Source of the DNA: CALAED01 sp036555725
Lineage (GTDB): Bacteria > Actinomycetota > Actinomycetes > Streptosporangiales > Streptosporangiaceae
NCBI GenBank assembly: GCA_036555725.1
Contig: DATBKU010000130.1
Location: forward strand, 310,001-374,000
Direction of reading: 5' to 3'
DNA: 64,000 nucleotides
Shown: piece by piece, positions 25,233-33,469 of the stretch
Numbering within the stretch: the first letter of the stretch is position 1
Layout of the letters: every line of letters starts with the position of its first letter
Position numbers and translations under genes: made by a program
The notes under the pieces: model-generated
Database searches by the model: none
What the model was told of the DNA's origin: nothing
Seen by the model: the letters and a program-made list of their open reading frames with translations, nothing else

Positions 25233-27727
25233 GACCCCTCCGCGATGATCGCCAGGAACGCGTCCTCCAGCCGGCCTTCGGCGCCGATCACCTCGGCCAC
25301 CGGGCCGCCGCCGACCCGCTGGCCGCGGAACATCACCACGACATGCGTGCAGGTCTGCTCCACCTCGGCGAGCAGATGGCTGGAGACGATCACCGTACGG
25401 CCCGCCTCGCCGTACCGGACCAGCACCTCGCGCATCTCGCGGATCTGCGGTGGGTCGAGCCCGTTGGTCGGCTCGTCGAGCACCAGCAGGTCGGGCATGC
25501 CGAGCATGGCCTGCGCGATGGCGAGCCGCTGCCGCATGCCGTGGGAGTACGTGCGGACGGGCCGATCCAAAGCGGTGCCGAGATCGGCGATCTCCAGGAC
25601 CTCGTCCATGTGCGCGTCCGCGAGCGCCCGGCCGGTGGCCCGCCAGTACAGCTCCAGGTTGTCCCGGCCGGACAGGTGCGGCAGGAAGCCGGGCCCCTCG
25701 ACGAACGAGCCGAGCCGGGCCAGCACCGGCGCGCCGGGCCGTACCCGGTGGCCGAAGATGCGGATCTCGCCCGCGTCCGGATGGATGAGCCCCATCAGCA
25801 TGCGCAGCGTGGTCGTCTTCCCGGCGCCATTCGGCCCCAGCAGCCCCAGCACCTGCCCCTTCTCGACCCGGAACGACAGCTCGTCGACGGCTCGCTGCCC
25901 GTCGTCGCCGCCGCCGTACGCCTTGGTCAGGCCGGTGATCACGAGCGGCACCTCCGCCAGCGCCGGGTCGTACGAATCCGGCGTACGGCGGCGGCCGGCG
26001 ACGATCGCCAACGCCAGCAGCACGGCCCCCACCGGGAGCGCCCACGTCCACCACGGCGGCGGCTGTTGTGGCGTGTGCAGCCCGGGCACGGCCGGGACCG
26101 TGAGTCCGGAGGTCACGGCGATCTGGTACGAGGCGGGCTGCGCGGGCGTGGCGAACCCCATGTCGGTCGTGGACAGCACGAGCCGTACGCGGTGGCCGCG
26201 GGCGAAGCGGTAGTCCATCGCGGGCAGCGTGATCTCGGTGTCGCCGTCGGCGCGAACGGGCGTCGCGAGCGCCCGGGCCGGGGTGCCGGCGTCCGGGCCA
26301 TCGCCGCCCCGACCGTCCGGCGGCACGTCGTACAGCTTGGCGAACAGCGTGGCCGGCCCACCCGACACCCGTACCCGTACCGTGGCGGCGCCGGTGAGCT
26401 GCAGCGACGTGGTCAGCGGCGCGGTATCGAACGTCGCGGTCTGGCCGGGCACGTCGCGCGGCAGCCCGCTGGACAGGCCGCCCGCGCCGAGATCGCCCAG
26501 CGCACTCAGCGAGCCGAGCCCGGGCAGCGCCGAGATCGACGCCGGGGTGCCGCCCGCCGGATTCTGTACGGTCTGTTCCCGTCCGGCCAGCGCGATCGTA
26601 CGGCCCGGGGCCGACAGCCCCGGGTACCGGCCGGCCGTGGCCTCCCGCACGACCGGCCGCTGCGTCGAGGAGTCGATCCCGGCCGTGCGGGTGACAGTGA
26701 ACGCCGGACTCGTGACGTGTTGATTCCGACCCCCTGTCGGCGGCCCGCCCCCGGCCCCCCGATGTCCCAGCCAGCGGTCGAACCAGTCGCGGGTCAGCGC
26801 GCGGACCCGGCTCGTCTCCTGGTCGCCGCCGTCGTGCCCGCCCTGGAACCACACCACGGAGACCGGTGCGCCGCTGACGGCGCGCGCGTTCGCGTCGGCC
26901 TGGTCGAGCGGGAACAGCGAGTCGGACTGGCCCTGGATCAGCAGCGTCGGCACCTTGATCCGGCCCGGTACGGACGACGGGCTCGACCGGCGCAGCGTCC
27001 GGATGGCCTCGTCGGTCGGCCGTCCGGTTTCGGCGACCTTCTGGTACATCGCGCACAGCGACGGCAGGAACCGGCCGCAGGGCGTGGGCGCCCGGCCGTT
27101 CTCGTTGTTGGCGAACAGGATCCCGGCCCACAGCTTCTTGAAGACGCCGCCGGGGAAGATCGCGTCGGCCAGGTCATACCACGTGATCCGCGGCACGATC
27201 GCGTCGACGCGGGAGTCGTACGCGGCCGTCATCAGCGAAATGCCGCCGCCGTAGGAGTCGCCGGCCATGCCGACCCGCGGGTCTCCGGGGCGGTCGAGCT
27301 GCACCTCGGGGCGGTGGGCCAGCCAGTCGATCAACTGCCGCGTGTCCTTGACCTCGTAGTCGGGCGAGTCGAGCGCGATCTCGCCGGTCGAATTGCCGGA
27401 CCCGCGCGCCGACCAGGTCAGTACGGCGTAGCCGGCCCGGGCCAGCTCCATCGCCTCGGCCCGGGTGTCGTCCTTGGACCCGCCGAGGCCGTGCGCCAGC
27501 AGAATCGCGGGTGCTCTGCCGCCCCCGACCGGCGGAAAGAACGTCGCGTCCAGCGTGACGTGCTGGTCGTCCTTCGGGCCGTCCACGACCTGGATGCGCT
27601 GCGGCTCGGCCCGTGGTCGCGGCGCGTCGTCGCCGATCCGCCAGCCCGCCACGGCCCCCGCGACGAGCACGCCTGCCGCCGCCACGGCCGCGACCCGCCG
27701 CCGGAGGGCCCATCCCCGAAGAACCAC
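25229..27727 (-). CDS. fusion: exported alpha/beta-hydrolase + ABC transporter ATPase
   Basis: An 832-residue two-part protein. Residues 10-28 form a membrane anchor or uncleaved signal. Residues 50-325 are an X-Pro dipeptidyl-peptidase/CocE-like alpha/beta-hydrolase with nucleophile Ser158 in GMAGDSYGGG, probable Asp269 (GQSDSLFP) and His298 (GGHDGG). Residues 330-545 resemble the beta-sandwich domain of that family. A second membrane helix is at 560-578 (WTWALPVGAVLLALAIVAG). Residues 595-832 are an ABC ATPase: Walker A GPNGAGKT (631-638), signature YSHGMRQR (728-735), Walker B LLVLDE (747-752). The topology predicts hydrolase outside and ATPase inside. Coupled to the permease by ATGA. Confidence 0.88.
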   Translation of the reverse strand: MVLRGWALRRRVAAVAAAGVLVAGAVAGWRIGDDAPRPRAEPQRIQVVDGPKDDQHVTLDATFFPPVGGGRAPAILLAHGLGGSKDDTRAEAMELARAGYAVLTWSARGSGNSTGEIALDSPDYEVKDTRQLIDWLAHRPEVQLDRPGDPRVGMAGDSYGGGISLMTAAYDSRVDAIVPRITWYDLADAIFPGGVFKKLWAGILFANNENGRAPTPCGRFLPSLCAMYQKVAETGRPTDEAIRTLRRSSPSSVPGRIKVPTLLIQGQSDSLFPLDQADANARAVSGAPVSVVWFQGGHDGGDQETSRVRALTRDWFDRWLGHRGAGGGPPTGGRNQHVTSPAFTVTRTAGIDSSTQRPVVREATAGRYPGLSAPGRTIALAGREQTVQNPAGGTPASISALPGLGSLSALGDLGAGGLSSGLPRDVPGQTATFDTAPLTTSLQLTGAATVRVRVSGGPATLFAKLYDVPPDGRGGDGPDAGTPARALATPVRADGDTEITLPAMDYRFARGHRVRLVLSTTDMGFATPAQPASYQIAVTSGLTVPAVPGLHTPQQPPPWWTWALPVGAVLLALAIVAGRRRTPDSYDPALAEVPLVITGLTKAYGGGDDGQRAVDELSFRVEKGQVLGLLGPNGAGKTTTLRMLMGLIHPDAGEIRIFGHRVRPGAPVLARLGSFVEGPGFLPHLSGRDNLELYWRATGRALADAHMDEVLEIADLGTALDRPVRTYSHGMRQRLAIAQAMLGMPDLLVLDEPTNGLDPPQIREMREVLVRYGEAGRTVIVSSHLLAEVEQTCTHVVVMFRGQRVGGGPVAEVIGAEGRLEDAFLAIIAEGS

Positions 27728-27785
27728 CCTTGCAGCCTATGCAGCGTCCCGCGGCGGCCACGTCCGCCGCGCGGCCTATTTTCCG

Positions 27786-27880
27786 GCTACTCCGGACAGG
27801 CTATTTGCGCTACTCCGGGCAGACTGCCTGCCGCTACTCCGGGCAGGCTGCTTGCCGCTACTCCAGGCAGGCTTCGAAGA
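27786..27880. repeat. 24-bp tandem repeat at the 3' end of the TetR gene
   Basis: Four units of 23-24 bp starting GCTACTCC at 27786, 27809, 27833 and 27857. The last unit contains the end of the TetR reading frame; on that strand each unit carries GGAGTAG, so the stop codon and its context are repeated three times downstream. Confidence 0.85.
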
Positions 27881-28427
27881 TGGCGGTGAGGCGGGCCACC
27901 AGCATCTCGGGGTCGGCGGCGCGCAGGGTGTCGAGACCGAGCAGCCGCCGCAGCGTGCCGCTCCCCATGAGTACCGACGCGGCGAGCAGCGCGCGCACCG
28001 TCGCGTCCGGCCCGGTCAGCCGCGCGGCCAGCGGCCGTACCATCGCGTTCTCGGTGCGCTCGCGCAGCATCGGCTTGAGCTCGGCGCTGCCCACCGACCG
28101 GTCGAGCGCACGCAACACGGGACTCTCCGAACCGCTGTGGATCTGCCGTACGACGTGTTCGGCCAGCCGCCGGGGCAGGCCGGCCGGATCGCCCTCGATT
28201 ACCTTGCGTACGGTCGGCTCGCCGGCCAGCACCTCGCCGAACAGCTCGGACTTGGAGCCGAAGTAGCGGTTGATCAGCGCCACGTTGGCGCCGGCGGCCG
28301 CGGCGATCATCCGTACCGTCACGTGGTCGTAGCCGTGCTCGGCGAACAGCCGGCGGGCGGCGTCGAGCAGCCGCTGCCGGGTGGCCGCCCGGTCGCGTGG
28401 CGGGCGCTCGCCGACGCTGCTGCTCAC
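27858..28427 (-). CDS. TetR-family transcriptional regulator
   Basis: A 189-residue TetR regulator. The helix-turn-helix lies at residues 25-65: DAARRLFAEHGYDHVTVRMI and AAAAGANVALINRYFGSKSE. The C-terminal ligand domain is of the common TetR_C type. GTG 28427 is chosen since upstream codons in the same frame overlap the promoter region. It is divergent from the DHA2 efflux gene across 142 bases and is the probable repressor of that pump. Its last codons lie in a tandem repeat. Confidence 0.88.
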   Translation of the reverse strand: MSSSVGERPPRDRAATRQRLLDAARRLFAEHGYDHVTVRMIAAAAGANVALINRYFGSKSELFGEVLAGEPTVRKVIEGDPAGLPRRLAEHVVRQIHSGSESPVLRALDRSVGSAELKPMLRERTENAMVRPLAARLTGPDATVRALLAASVLMGSGTLRRLLGLDTLRAADPEMLVARLTAIFEACLE

Positions 28428-28446
28428 GTCCAGAACCTTATCGGCT

Positions 28447-28475
28447 TTGACATGTAAACAAGCGAATACTAACTT
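28447..28475 (+). promoter_or_regulatory. sigma-70-type promoter for the DHA2 transporter gene
   Basis: TTGACA (28447-28452) and TAACTT (28470-28475) are separated by exactly 17 bases and point to the efflux gene 95 bases downstream. The perfect -35 is unusual in this GC-rich window. The AT-rich stretch between the two genes is the likely binding region of the TetR protein. Confidence 0.6.
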
Positions 28476-28569
28476 CTTATATGCAGAGCGCACCTAACCT
28501 CCGAGCGCCTTCTCGAGAACCTTTCGCGAGACCCACCGAGGAATTCCCCGAGGCACCCCAAGGACTTCC

Positions 28570-30228
28570 ATGACACGTGCGCCGGTCGCCGCTGCCGACC
28601 CGATGGCGGCCCAGCGGGCGAGGTATTCGCACCGCGAAGTCCAGGAGGTGCTCGGCGCGCTGTTGCTGGCGCTGCTGACCGCCATGGTCTCCTCGACCGT
28701 CATCGCCACCGCGCTGCCGACGATCGTGGGCGCGCTCGGCGGCCAGGACCAGCTCTCCTGGGTCGCCACCGCGCAGTTGCTCACGCTGACCGTCTCGACC
28801 CCGCTCTGGGGCAAGCTGTCGGACCTGTTCGGCCGCAAGCTGATGTTCCAGACGGCGCTCGCGGTGTTCGTCGCCGGCTCGCTGATGGCGGGCTTCGCCC
28901 CCAACATCGGCGAGCTCATCGCAGGACGGGCCATCCAGGGTCTGGGCGCAGGCGGCCTGTACTCGCTGACCCAGGTGATCCTCGGTGACATCGTCGAACC
29001 GCGCGAACGCGGCCGGTACACCGGCTACACCGGCGCCGTCTTCGGAGTGGCCACGGTGGCCGGCCCGCTGCTCGGCGGCTTCATCGTCGACACCGATTGG
29101 CTGGGCTGGCGCTGGTGCTTCTTCGTCTGCGTGCCGCTGGCGGTCGTCGCGTTCGCCGTGCTCCAGAAGGTGCTGCGGCTGCCGCGGGTCGAACGGAAGG
29201 CGCGGATCGACTGGTACGGCGCGGGCACGATAACCGCCGGCGCCACCACGTTGATGCTGCTGCTGTCGCTGGGCGGTCAGGAGTTCGCCTGGAGCTCGCC
29301 GTGGACGTACGTCCTCGGCGCGTTGAGCGCATCGCTCCTCGTCCTGGCCGTCATCGCCGAGCGGCACGCCGCGGAGCCGATCCTGCCGCCCCGGCTGTTC
29401 CGCAACCGTACGTTCGTGTTCACCAGCATCGCCTCGCTGTTCGTCGGCATGGCGATGTTCGGCGTGATGATCTACATGCCGCAGTACCTGCAGATCGTCA
29501 AGGGCCTGACGCCGACCGCCTCCGGGCTGATGACGCTGCCCATGGTGTGCGGCATGCTCATCGCGTCGATCGGCGCGGGCAAGGCGGTCACGGTAACCGG
29601 CCGATGGAAGATCTTCCCGGCCGTGGGGCTGCTGATGATCGCGGGCGGCATGGTGCTGCTGTCCCGGCTGCACGCCGGCTCGCCCCGGCCGATCATCGGC
29701 GCCGACCTCGCCGTCATCGGGTTCGGTCTGGGCCTGTCGATGCAGATCCTCATCCTGGCCGCGCAGAACGCCGTACGGGACCCCGACATGGCGTCCGCGA
29801 CCTCGGGAGTCGCGTTCTTCCGCGCCCTCGGCGGCGCGACGGGCGTAGCCGCCTACGGCGCCATCCTGACGATCCGGCTGCGCGACGAGCTGACCGCCAT
29901 GCTGCAGTCCGCCCACATCACGATGCCCGGCGGGTCCGGCGACCTCAACCTGGGCTCGCCGAAGGCCATCTACCAGCTCCCCGGGCCGGTGCTGCACATC
30001 ATCCAGGAGTCTTTCACCCGCGCCATGCAAACCGTCTTCCTCGTCGGCGCCCCGATCGCGCTGCTCGGCTTCCTCGCCGTCCTCGCGCTCAAGGAATTGC
30101 CTTTGCGCGGTGAGCGCAGCAGGAAGCGATCCCGCCGAGTGAGCGGCGTGGCCGGCGAGCCGGCCACGAAGCGAGCGAGAAGGGCGAGCGACCCATCAGC
30201 AAAGGTGCAACGGGGCACCGAAGCCTGA
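28570..30228 (+). CDS. MFS multidrug efflux transporter, DHA2 (EmrB/QacA) type
   Basis: A 552-residue transporter with 14 hydrophobic segments. Signature motifs are visible: STVIATALPTIVGAL in helix 1 (motif D1-like), GKLSDLFGRKLMF (motif A), RAIQGLGAGG (motif B) and GPLLGGFIVDT (antiporter motif C). The tail after residue 510 is strongly basic and Ser-rich, outside the membrane domain. It is paired with a divergent TetR repressor, as is usual for drug-inducible pumps. The substrate is unknown. Confidence 0.93.
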   Translation: MTRAPVAAADPMAAQRARYSHREVQEVLGALLLALLTAMVSSTVIATALPTIVGALGGQDQLSWVATAQLLTLTVSTPLWGKLSDLFGRKLMFQTALAVFVAGSLMAGFAPNIGELIAGRAIQGLGAGGLYSLTQVILGDIVEPRERGRYTGYTGAVFGVATVAGPLLGGFIVDTDWLGWRWCFFVCVPLAVVAFAVLQKVLRLPRVERKARIDWYGAGTITAGATTLMLLLSLGGQEFAWSSPWTYVLGALSASLLVLAVIAERHAAEPILPPRLFRNRTFVFTSIASLFVGMAMFGVMIYMPQYLQIVKGLTPTASGLMTLPMVCGMLIASIGAGKAVTVTGRWKIFPAVGLLMIAGGMVLLSRLHAGSPRPIIGADLAVIGFGLGLSMQILILAAQNAVRDPDMASATSGVAFFRALGGATGVAAYGAILTIRLRDELTAMLQSAHITMPGGSGDLNLGSPKAIYQLPGPVLHIIQESFTRAMQTVFLVGAPIALLGFLAVLALKELPLRGERSRKRSRRVSGVAGEPATKRARRASDPSAKVQRGTEA

Positions 30229-30305
30229 CAGACTTGGGTCTGCGTTGGGCCCAGCGTTGGGGCAGCGGGCCGATAAGGGCGTGGCAGGACGATCGGAGGC
30301 AGGTT

Positions 30306-30995
30306 GTGCCCAGGCGGCGGGCGGCTCTGGCGGTCATCATCACGCTGGGGGTGATCGCAGCGGGCATCGCGCTGACCGGCACCGTGATCGCCTCGTCCCG
30401 TAAATCCCACCCGGCCAGGTTCAGATCGCCGCTCCTGGTCTATCCGGTGACCCAGTCGACCCCCGGGCAGTGCCCGCCGGGCACCAGGGGCATCACCGGG
30501 CCGGGCACGCAGGGCCAGACGTGTTATCAGGTCACGCAGGGCATCATCATCCACCGGGTCACCGACATCCACGTCCAGCGTGGCGGCAGCGGTTACGAGG
30601 TCTCGATGAGCCTGTTGCCCGCCGACAGCCGGTCTTTCGCCACGCTGACCCGCCGAATGGCCGGCGGCGGCAGCCTCGCGCTGGTCGTGCGCGGCCGGCT
30701 GGTCACGGCGCCGAGCGTGCAGGGGCCGATCACGCGCGGCAAGATCCTCATCTCCGGTGCCGCCAGCCGCCAGGACGCCGACCGGCTGGTCAGCCAGCTC
30801 AAGGGCACAACGTCGCCGCCCGCGCCGGTGGTCCCGACGCAGCCGGCCCAGCCGCTCACGCCGGCGTCATCCGGCCTGCCCTCGCCGGGCCTCCCGCTGC
30901 CCGGGCAGACCACGCCGGGCGTCGCGCCGCCGAATGCGACGTCGTCCGCGCCCGGAGCGGCTCCGAACCGCTCGGCGCCGGGCGCCAGGCCCTAA
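30306..30995 (+). CDS. membrane-anchored SecD P1-head-like protein
   Basis: A 229-residue protein with one N-terminal membrane helix (ALAVIITLGVIAAGIALTG), an extracellular domain holding a CPPGTRG...TCYQV cysteine pair, and the strand-helix pattern LALVVRGRLVTAPSVQGPI and KILISGAASRQDADRLVSQL that matches the P1 head subdomain of SecD. The last 50 residues are a Pro/Ser-rich tail. GTG 30306 has GGAGG six bases upstream, which rules against the longer frame from 30234. The neighbour at 31008 is a paralogue. Confidence 0.75.
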   Translation: MPRRRAALAVIITLGVIAAGIALTGTVIASSRKSHPARFRSPLLVYPVTQSTPGQCPPGTRGITGPGTQGQTCYQVTQGIIIHRVTDIHVQRGGSGYEVSMSLLPADSRSFATLTRRMAGGGSLALVVRGRLVTAPSVQGPITRGKILISGAASRQDADRLVSQLKGTTSPPAPVVPTQPAQPLTPASSGLPSPGLPLPGQTTPGVAPPNATSSAPGAAPNRSAPGARP

Positions 30996-31007
30996 CAGGT
31001 TCCCGCC

Positions 31008-31598
31008 ATGTCGTCCGACCTCCCCCCACCTGGCCCGCCGCCCCCGTACGCGCCCGAGCCGTACCAGCCGTACGGGCCGCCCGAACGCAACGTCGGCGTC
31101 ATCCTGCTGGTGGCCGGCGCGTGTGTGGTGGCCATCGGGCTGATCGCCGCCGCCCTGCTGCTGACCCTGCGGGCCGGCGACAACGGTCTGCCGAAACCCG
31201 AAAAGCCGCTGCAGATCCAGCAGGTGACCGCGGTCGCCCCCGGCAGGTGCACCGGCTCCGGCGTACCGTCGTCGGACGGCGAGAGCTGCTACCAGCTCGC
31301 GCCGGGGCTGACGATCACCGAACTGGAACAGGTCGACGTGGTGGCGCCGCGGACCGGCCCGGGTTGGACGGTCGACATCACGCTGCGGCCCGCCGACCGC
31401 GCCACGTTCGGACGGCTGACGACCCAGGTGTACGGGCAGCAGCAGCCGCGCAACCAGCTGGCCCTGGTGCTCGACGGCAAGGTCCTCTCGGCGCCTACCG
31501 TGCAGCAGCCGATCCTCGGCGGACGGCTGAGCATCGCCGGGCCGTTCACCAAGGCCGAGGCCAACCGGCTCGCCGACGAGCTCGCGGGCCACTCCTGA
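31008..31598 (+). CDS. membrane-anchored SecD P1-head-like protein (paralogue)
   Basis: A 196-residue paralogue of the preceding gene, 12 bases after it. A Pro/Tyr-rich cytoplasmic N terminus (PPPGPPPPYAPEPYQPYG) precedes one membrane helix (NVGVILLVAGACVVAIGLIA...). The outer domain has the same cysteine pair (GRCTGSG / ESCYQLAPGL) and the SecD-like LALVLDGKVLSAPTVQQPI and RLSIAGPFTKAEANRLADEL. None of the SecD transmembrane bundle is present, so these are stand-alone head domains of unknown role. Confidence 0.75.
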   Translation: MSSDLPPPGPPPPYAPEPYQPYGPPERNVGVILLVAGACVVAIGLIAAALLLTLRAGDNGLPKPEKPLQIQQVTAVAPGRCTGSGVPSSDGESCYQLAPGLTITELEQVDVVAPRTGPGWTVDITLRPADRATFGRLTTQVYGQQQPRNQLALVLDGKVLSAPTVQQPILGGRLSIAGPFTKAEANRLADELAGHS

Positions 31599-31624
31599 CC
31601 CGCACCCTCAGCCGCCGGCTCGGC

Positions 31625-32383
31625 TTAGAACGCGCCGTGTCGTCCGGCGCCCTCGCGGAACCGCTGCACGCCGGACACCCCCGTCGCCTCGATCGTGGCC
31701 AGCCCGTGCCGGACCTCGTTCGCCAGCGCCGCCTCCTCGGTCATCCCCTCGGCCTCGAGCGCCGACAGCCGGTCGCTGCGCACGCAGGTCTGCGGGAAGG
31801 CGGCGATCTCGCGCGCCAGCTCCTCGGCGGCCGCCCTGGCCTGCCCGGTCGGTACGAGACGGTTGGCGAGGCCGATGTCGTACGCCTCCGGCCCGCGTAC
31901 CGCACGCCCGGTGAGGATCAGGTCCATCGCGCGGGACCGGCCGATGAGCGCGGGCAGCCGTACGGTGCCGCCGTCGATCAGCGGCACGCCCCACCGGCGG
32001 CAGTACACGCCGAACACGGCGTCCTCCTCGGCCACCCGCAAGTCGGACCAGAGCGCCAGCTCGAAGCCGCCGGCGACGGCGTGCCCGGACACCGCGGCGA
32101 TGACCGGCTTGGACAGCACGAGGCGGGTGGGGCCCATCGGCCCGTCGCCCTCGTGATCGACTCGGTTCGACCGCTCGCCGCCCATTGCCTTGAGGTCGGC
32201 GCCCGCACAGAACGTGCCGCCGTCGCCCCACAGCACCGCCACCGCGGCGTCCGGGTCGGCGTCGAAGGCCCGGAACGCGTCGGCCAGCTCGGTGGCGGTC
32301 GGCCCGTCGACCGCGTTGCGGACCTCGGGCCGGTTCATGATCACGGTGGTGACCGGCCCCTGCCGCTCCACTCGTACGCTCAT
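31625..32383 (-). CDS. enoyl-CoA hydratase/isomerase family (crotonase) protein
   Basis: A 252-residue crotonase-fold enzyme that would act on an acyl-CoA. It shows the opening VTTVIMNRPEVRNAVDGPTA, the oxyanion-hole segments GGTFCAGADLKAMGG and PVIAAVSGHAVAGGFELALW, and DLRVAEEDAVFGVYCRRWGV. The residue next to FGVY, where hydratases usually carry one catalytic glutamate, is not a glutamate, so isomerase or another activity is possible. It lies nine bases downstream of the 2-oxoacid oxidoreductase beta gene on the same strand and may be cotranscribed. Confidence 0.87.
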   Translation of the reverse strand: MSVRVERQGPVTTVIMNRPEVRNAVDGPTATELADAFRAFDADPDAAVAVLWGDGGTFCAGADLKAMGGERSNRVDHEGDGPMGPTRLVLSKPVIAAVSGHAVAGGFELALWSDLRVAEEDAVFGVYCRRWGVPLIDGGTVRLPALIGRSRAMDLILTGRAVRGPEAYDIGLANRLVPTGQARAAAEELAREIAAFPQTCVRSDRLSALEAEGMTEEAALANEVRHGLATIEATGVSGVQRFREGAGRHGAF

Positions 32384-32392
32384 TGCGGCGGC

Positions 32393-33469
32393 TCAGTCGA
32401 TGCGCCAGGTGTCGCCGCTGCCGAGCAGCGCCGCGAGGTCGCCGTCGCCCTGCCGCTCCACCGCTTCGTCGAGCTGCTCGCGCATCAGCTCGTCGTACGT
32501 CGGGCGGCTCACCTGCCGGAAGATCCCGATCGGCGTGTGCTCGAAGCCGGGCGAGTCGAGCCGGGACAGCGCGAACGCCGGCGACGGGTCCGCGTTGTGC
32601 GCGTCATGCACGAGCAGGTCGGGCGAATCGGCCGGCACCACCTCGAAGCCGCCGGAGGCCGTCCGCCGCAGTCCCTTGTCACGCTCGGCGCCGAACACGA
32701 TCGGCTCGCCGTGCTCGAGCCGGATGGTGACCTCGTCACGGACCGCCGGGTCCTTGAGCGGCTCGAAGGCGTTGTCGTTGAAGATGTTGCAGTTCTGGTA
32801 GATCTCGACGATCGCGGTGCCCTTGTGCTGGGTCGCCGCCCGCAGCACCGACTGCAGGTGCTTGCGGTCGGAGTCGAGCGTGCGGCCCACGAACGTGGCT
32901 TCGGCGCCGAGCGCGAGCGAGATCGGGTTGAACGGCGCGTCCAGCGAGCCCATCGGCGTCGACTTGGTGATCTTGCCGACCTCGGACGTCGGGGAGTACT
33001 GGCCCTTGGTCAGCCCGTAGATCCGGTTGTTGAACAACAGTATCTTCAGGTTCACGTTGCGGCGCAGCGCGTGGATCAGGTGGTTGCCGCCGATCGACAG
33101 CCCGTCGCCGTCGCCGGTCACCACCCACACCGACAGGTCCGGGCGGGCCGCCGCCAGGCCGGTGGCGATCGCCGGCGCGCGCCCGTGGATCGAGTGCAGC
33201 CCGTAGGTGTTCATGTAGTACGGGAAGCGCGACGAGCAGCCGATGCCGGAGACGAACACGATGTTCTCGCGGCGCAGCCCCAGCTCGGGGAGGAAGGTCT
33301 GCACCGCGGCGAGAATCGCGTAGTCGCCGCAGCCCGGGCACCAGCGGACCTCTTGATCGGTCTTGAAATCCTTTGCAGTTTGCTTCTCGTCGGTCCGTGG
33401 GATCAGTGCCAAACCCCCGACGGCGCCGTTGCCGTTGGGCCCCGATCCGTTGCTTCCTGCGTCACTCAC
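32393..33469 (-). CDS. korB: 2-oxoacid:ferredoxin oxidoreductase, beta subunit
   Basis: A 358-residue thiamine-diphosphate subunit of a two-subunit 2-oxoacid (probably 2-oxoglutarate) ferredoxin oxidoreductase. It has VRWCPGCGDYAILAAVQ, GIGCSSRFPYYMNTYG, and the cofactor motif VVTGDGDGLSIGGNHLIHAL followed by NLKILLFNNRIYGLTKGQYS. No ferredoxin domain is present, as expected for this subtype. Its start overlaps the alpha-subunit stop by eight bases. Actinobacteria use this enzyme besides or in place of the classical 2-oxoglutarate dehydrogenase. Confidence 0.93.
   Translation of the reverse strand: MSDAGSNGSGPNGNGAVGGLALIPRTDEKQTAKDFKTDQEVRWCPGCGDYAILAAVQTFLPELGLRRENIVFVSGIGCSSRFPYYMNTYGLHSIHGRAPAIATGLAAARPDLSVWVVTGDGDGLSIGGNHLIHALRRNVNLKILLFNNRIYGLTKGQYSPTSEVGKITKSTPMGSLDAPFNPISLALGAEATFVGRTLDSDRKHLQSVLRAATQHKGTAIVEIYQNCNIFNDNAFEPLKDPAVRDEVTIRLEHGEPIVFGAERDKGLRRTASGGFEVVPADSPDLLVHDAHNADPSPAFALSRLDSPGFEHTPIGIFRQVSRPTYDELMREQLDEAVERQGDGDLAALLGSGDTWRID

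Noticed and set aside
24048..27889. Two long plus-strand frames opposite the permease and fusion genes
   Set aside because: Composition and lack of motifs show them to be mirror frames of the real minus-strand genes, whose Walker and hydrolase motifs are intact.
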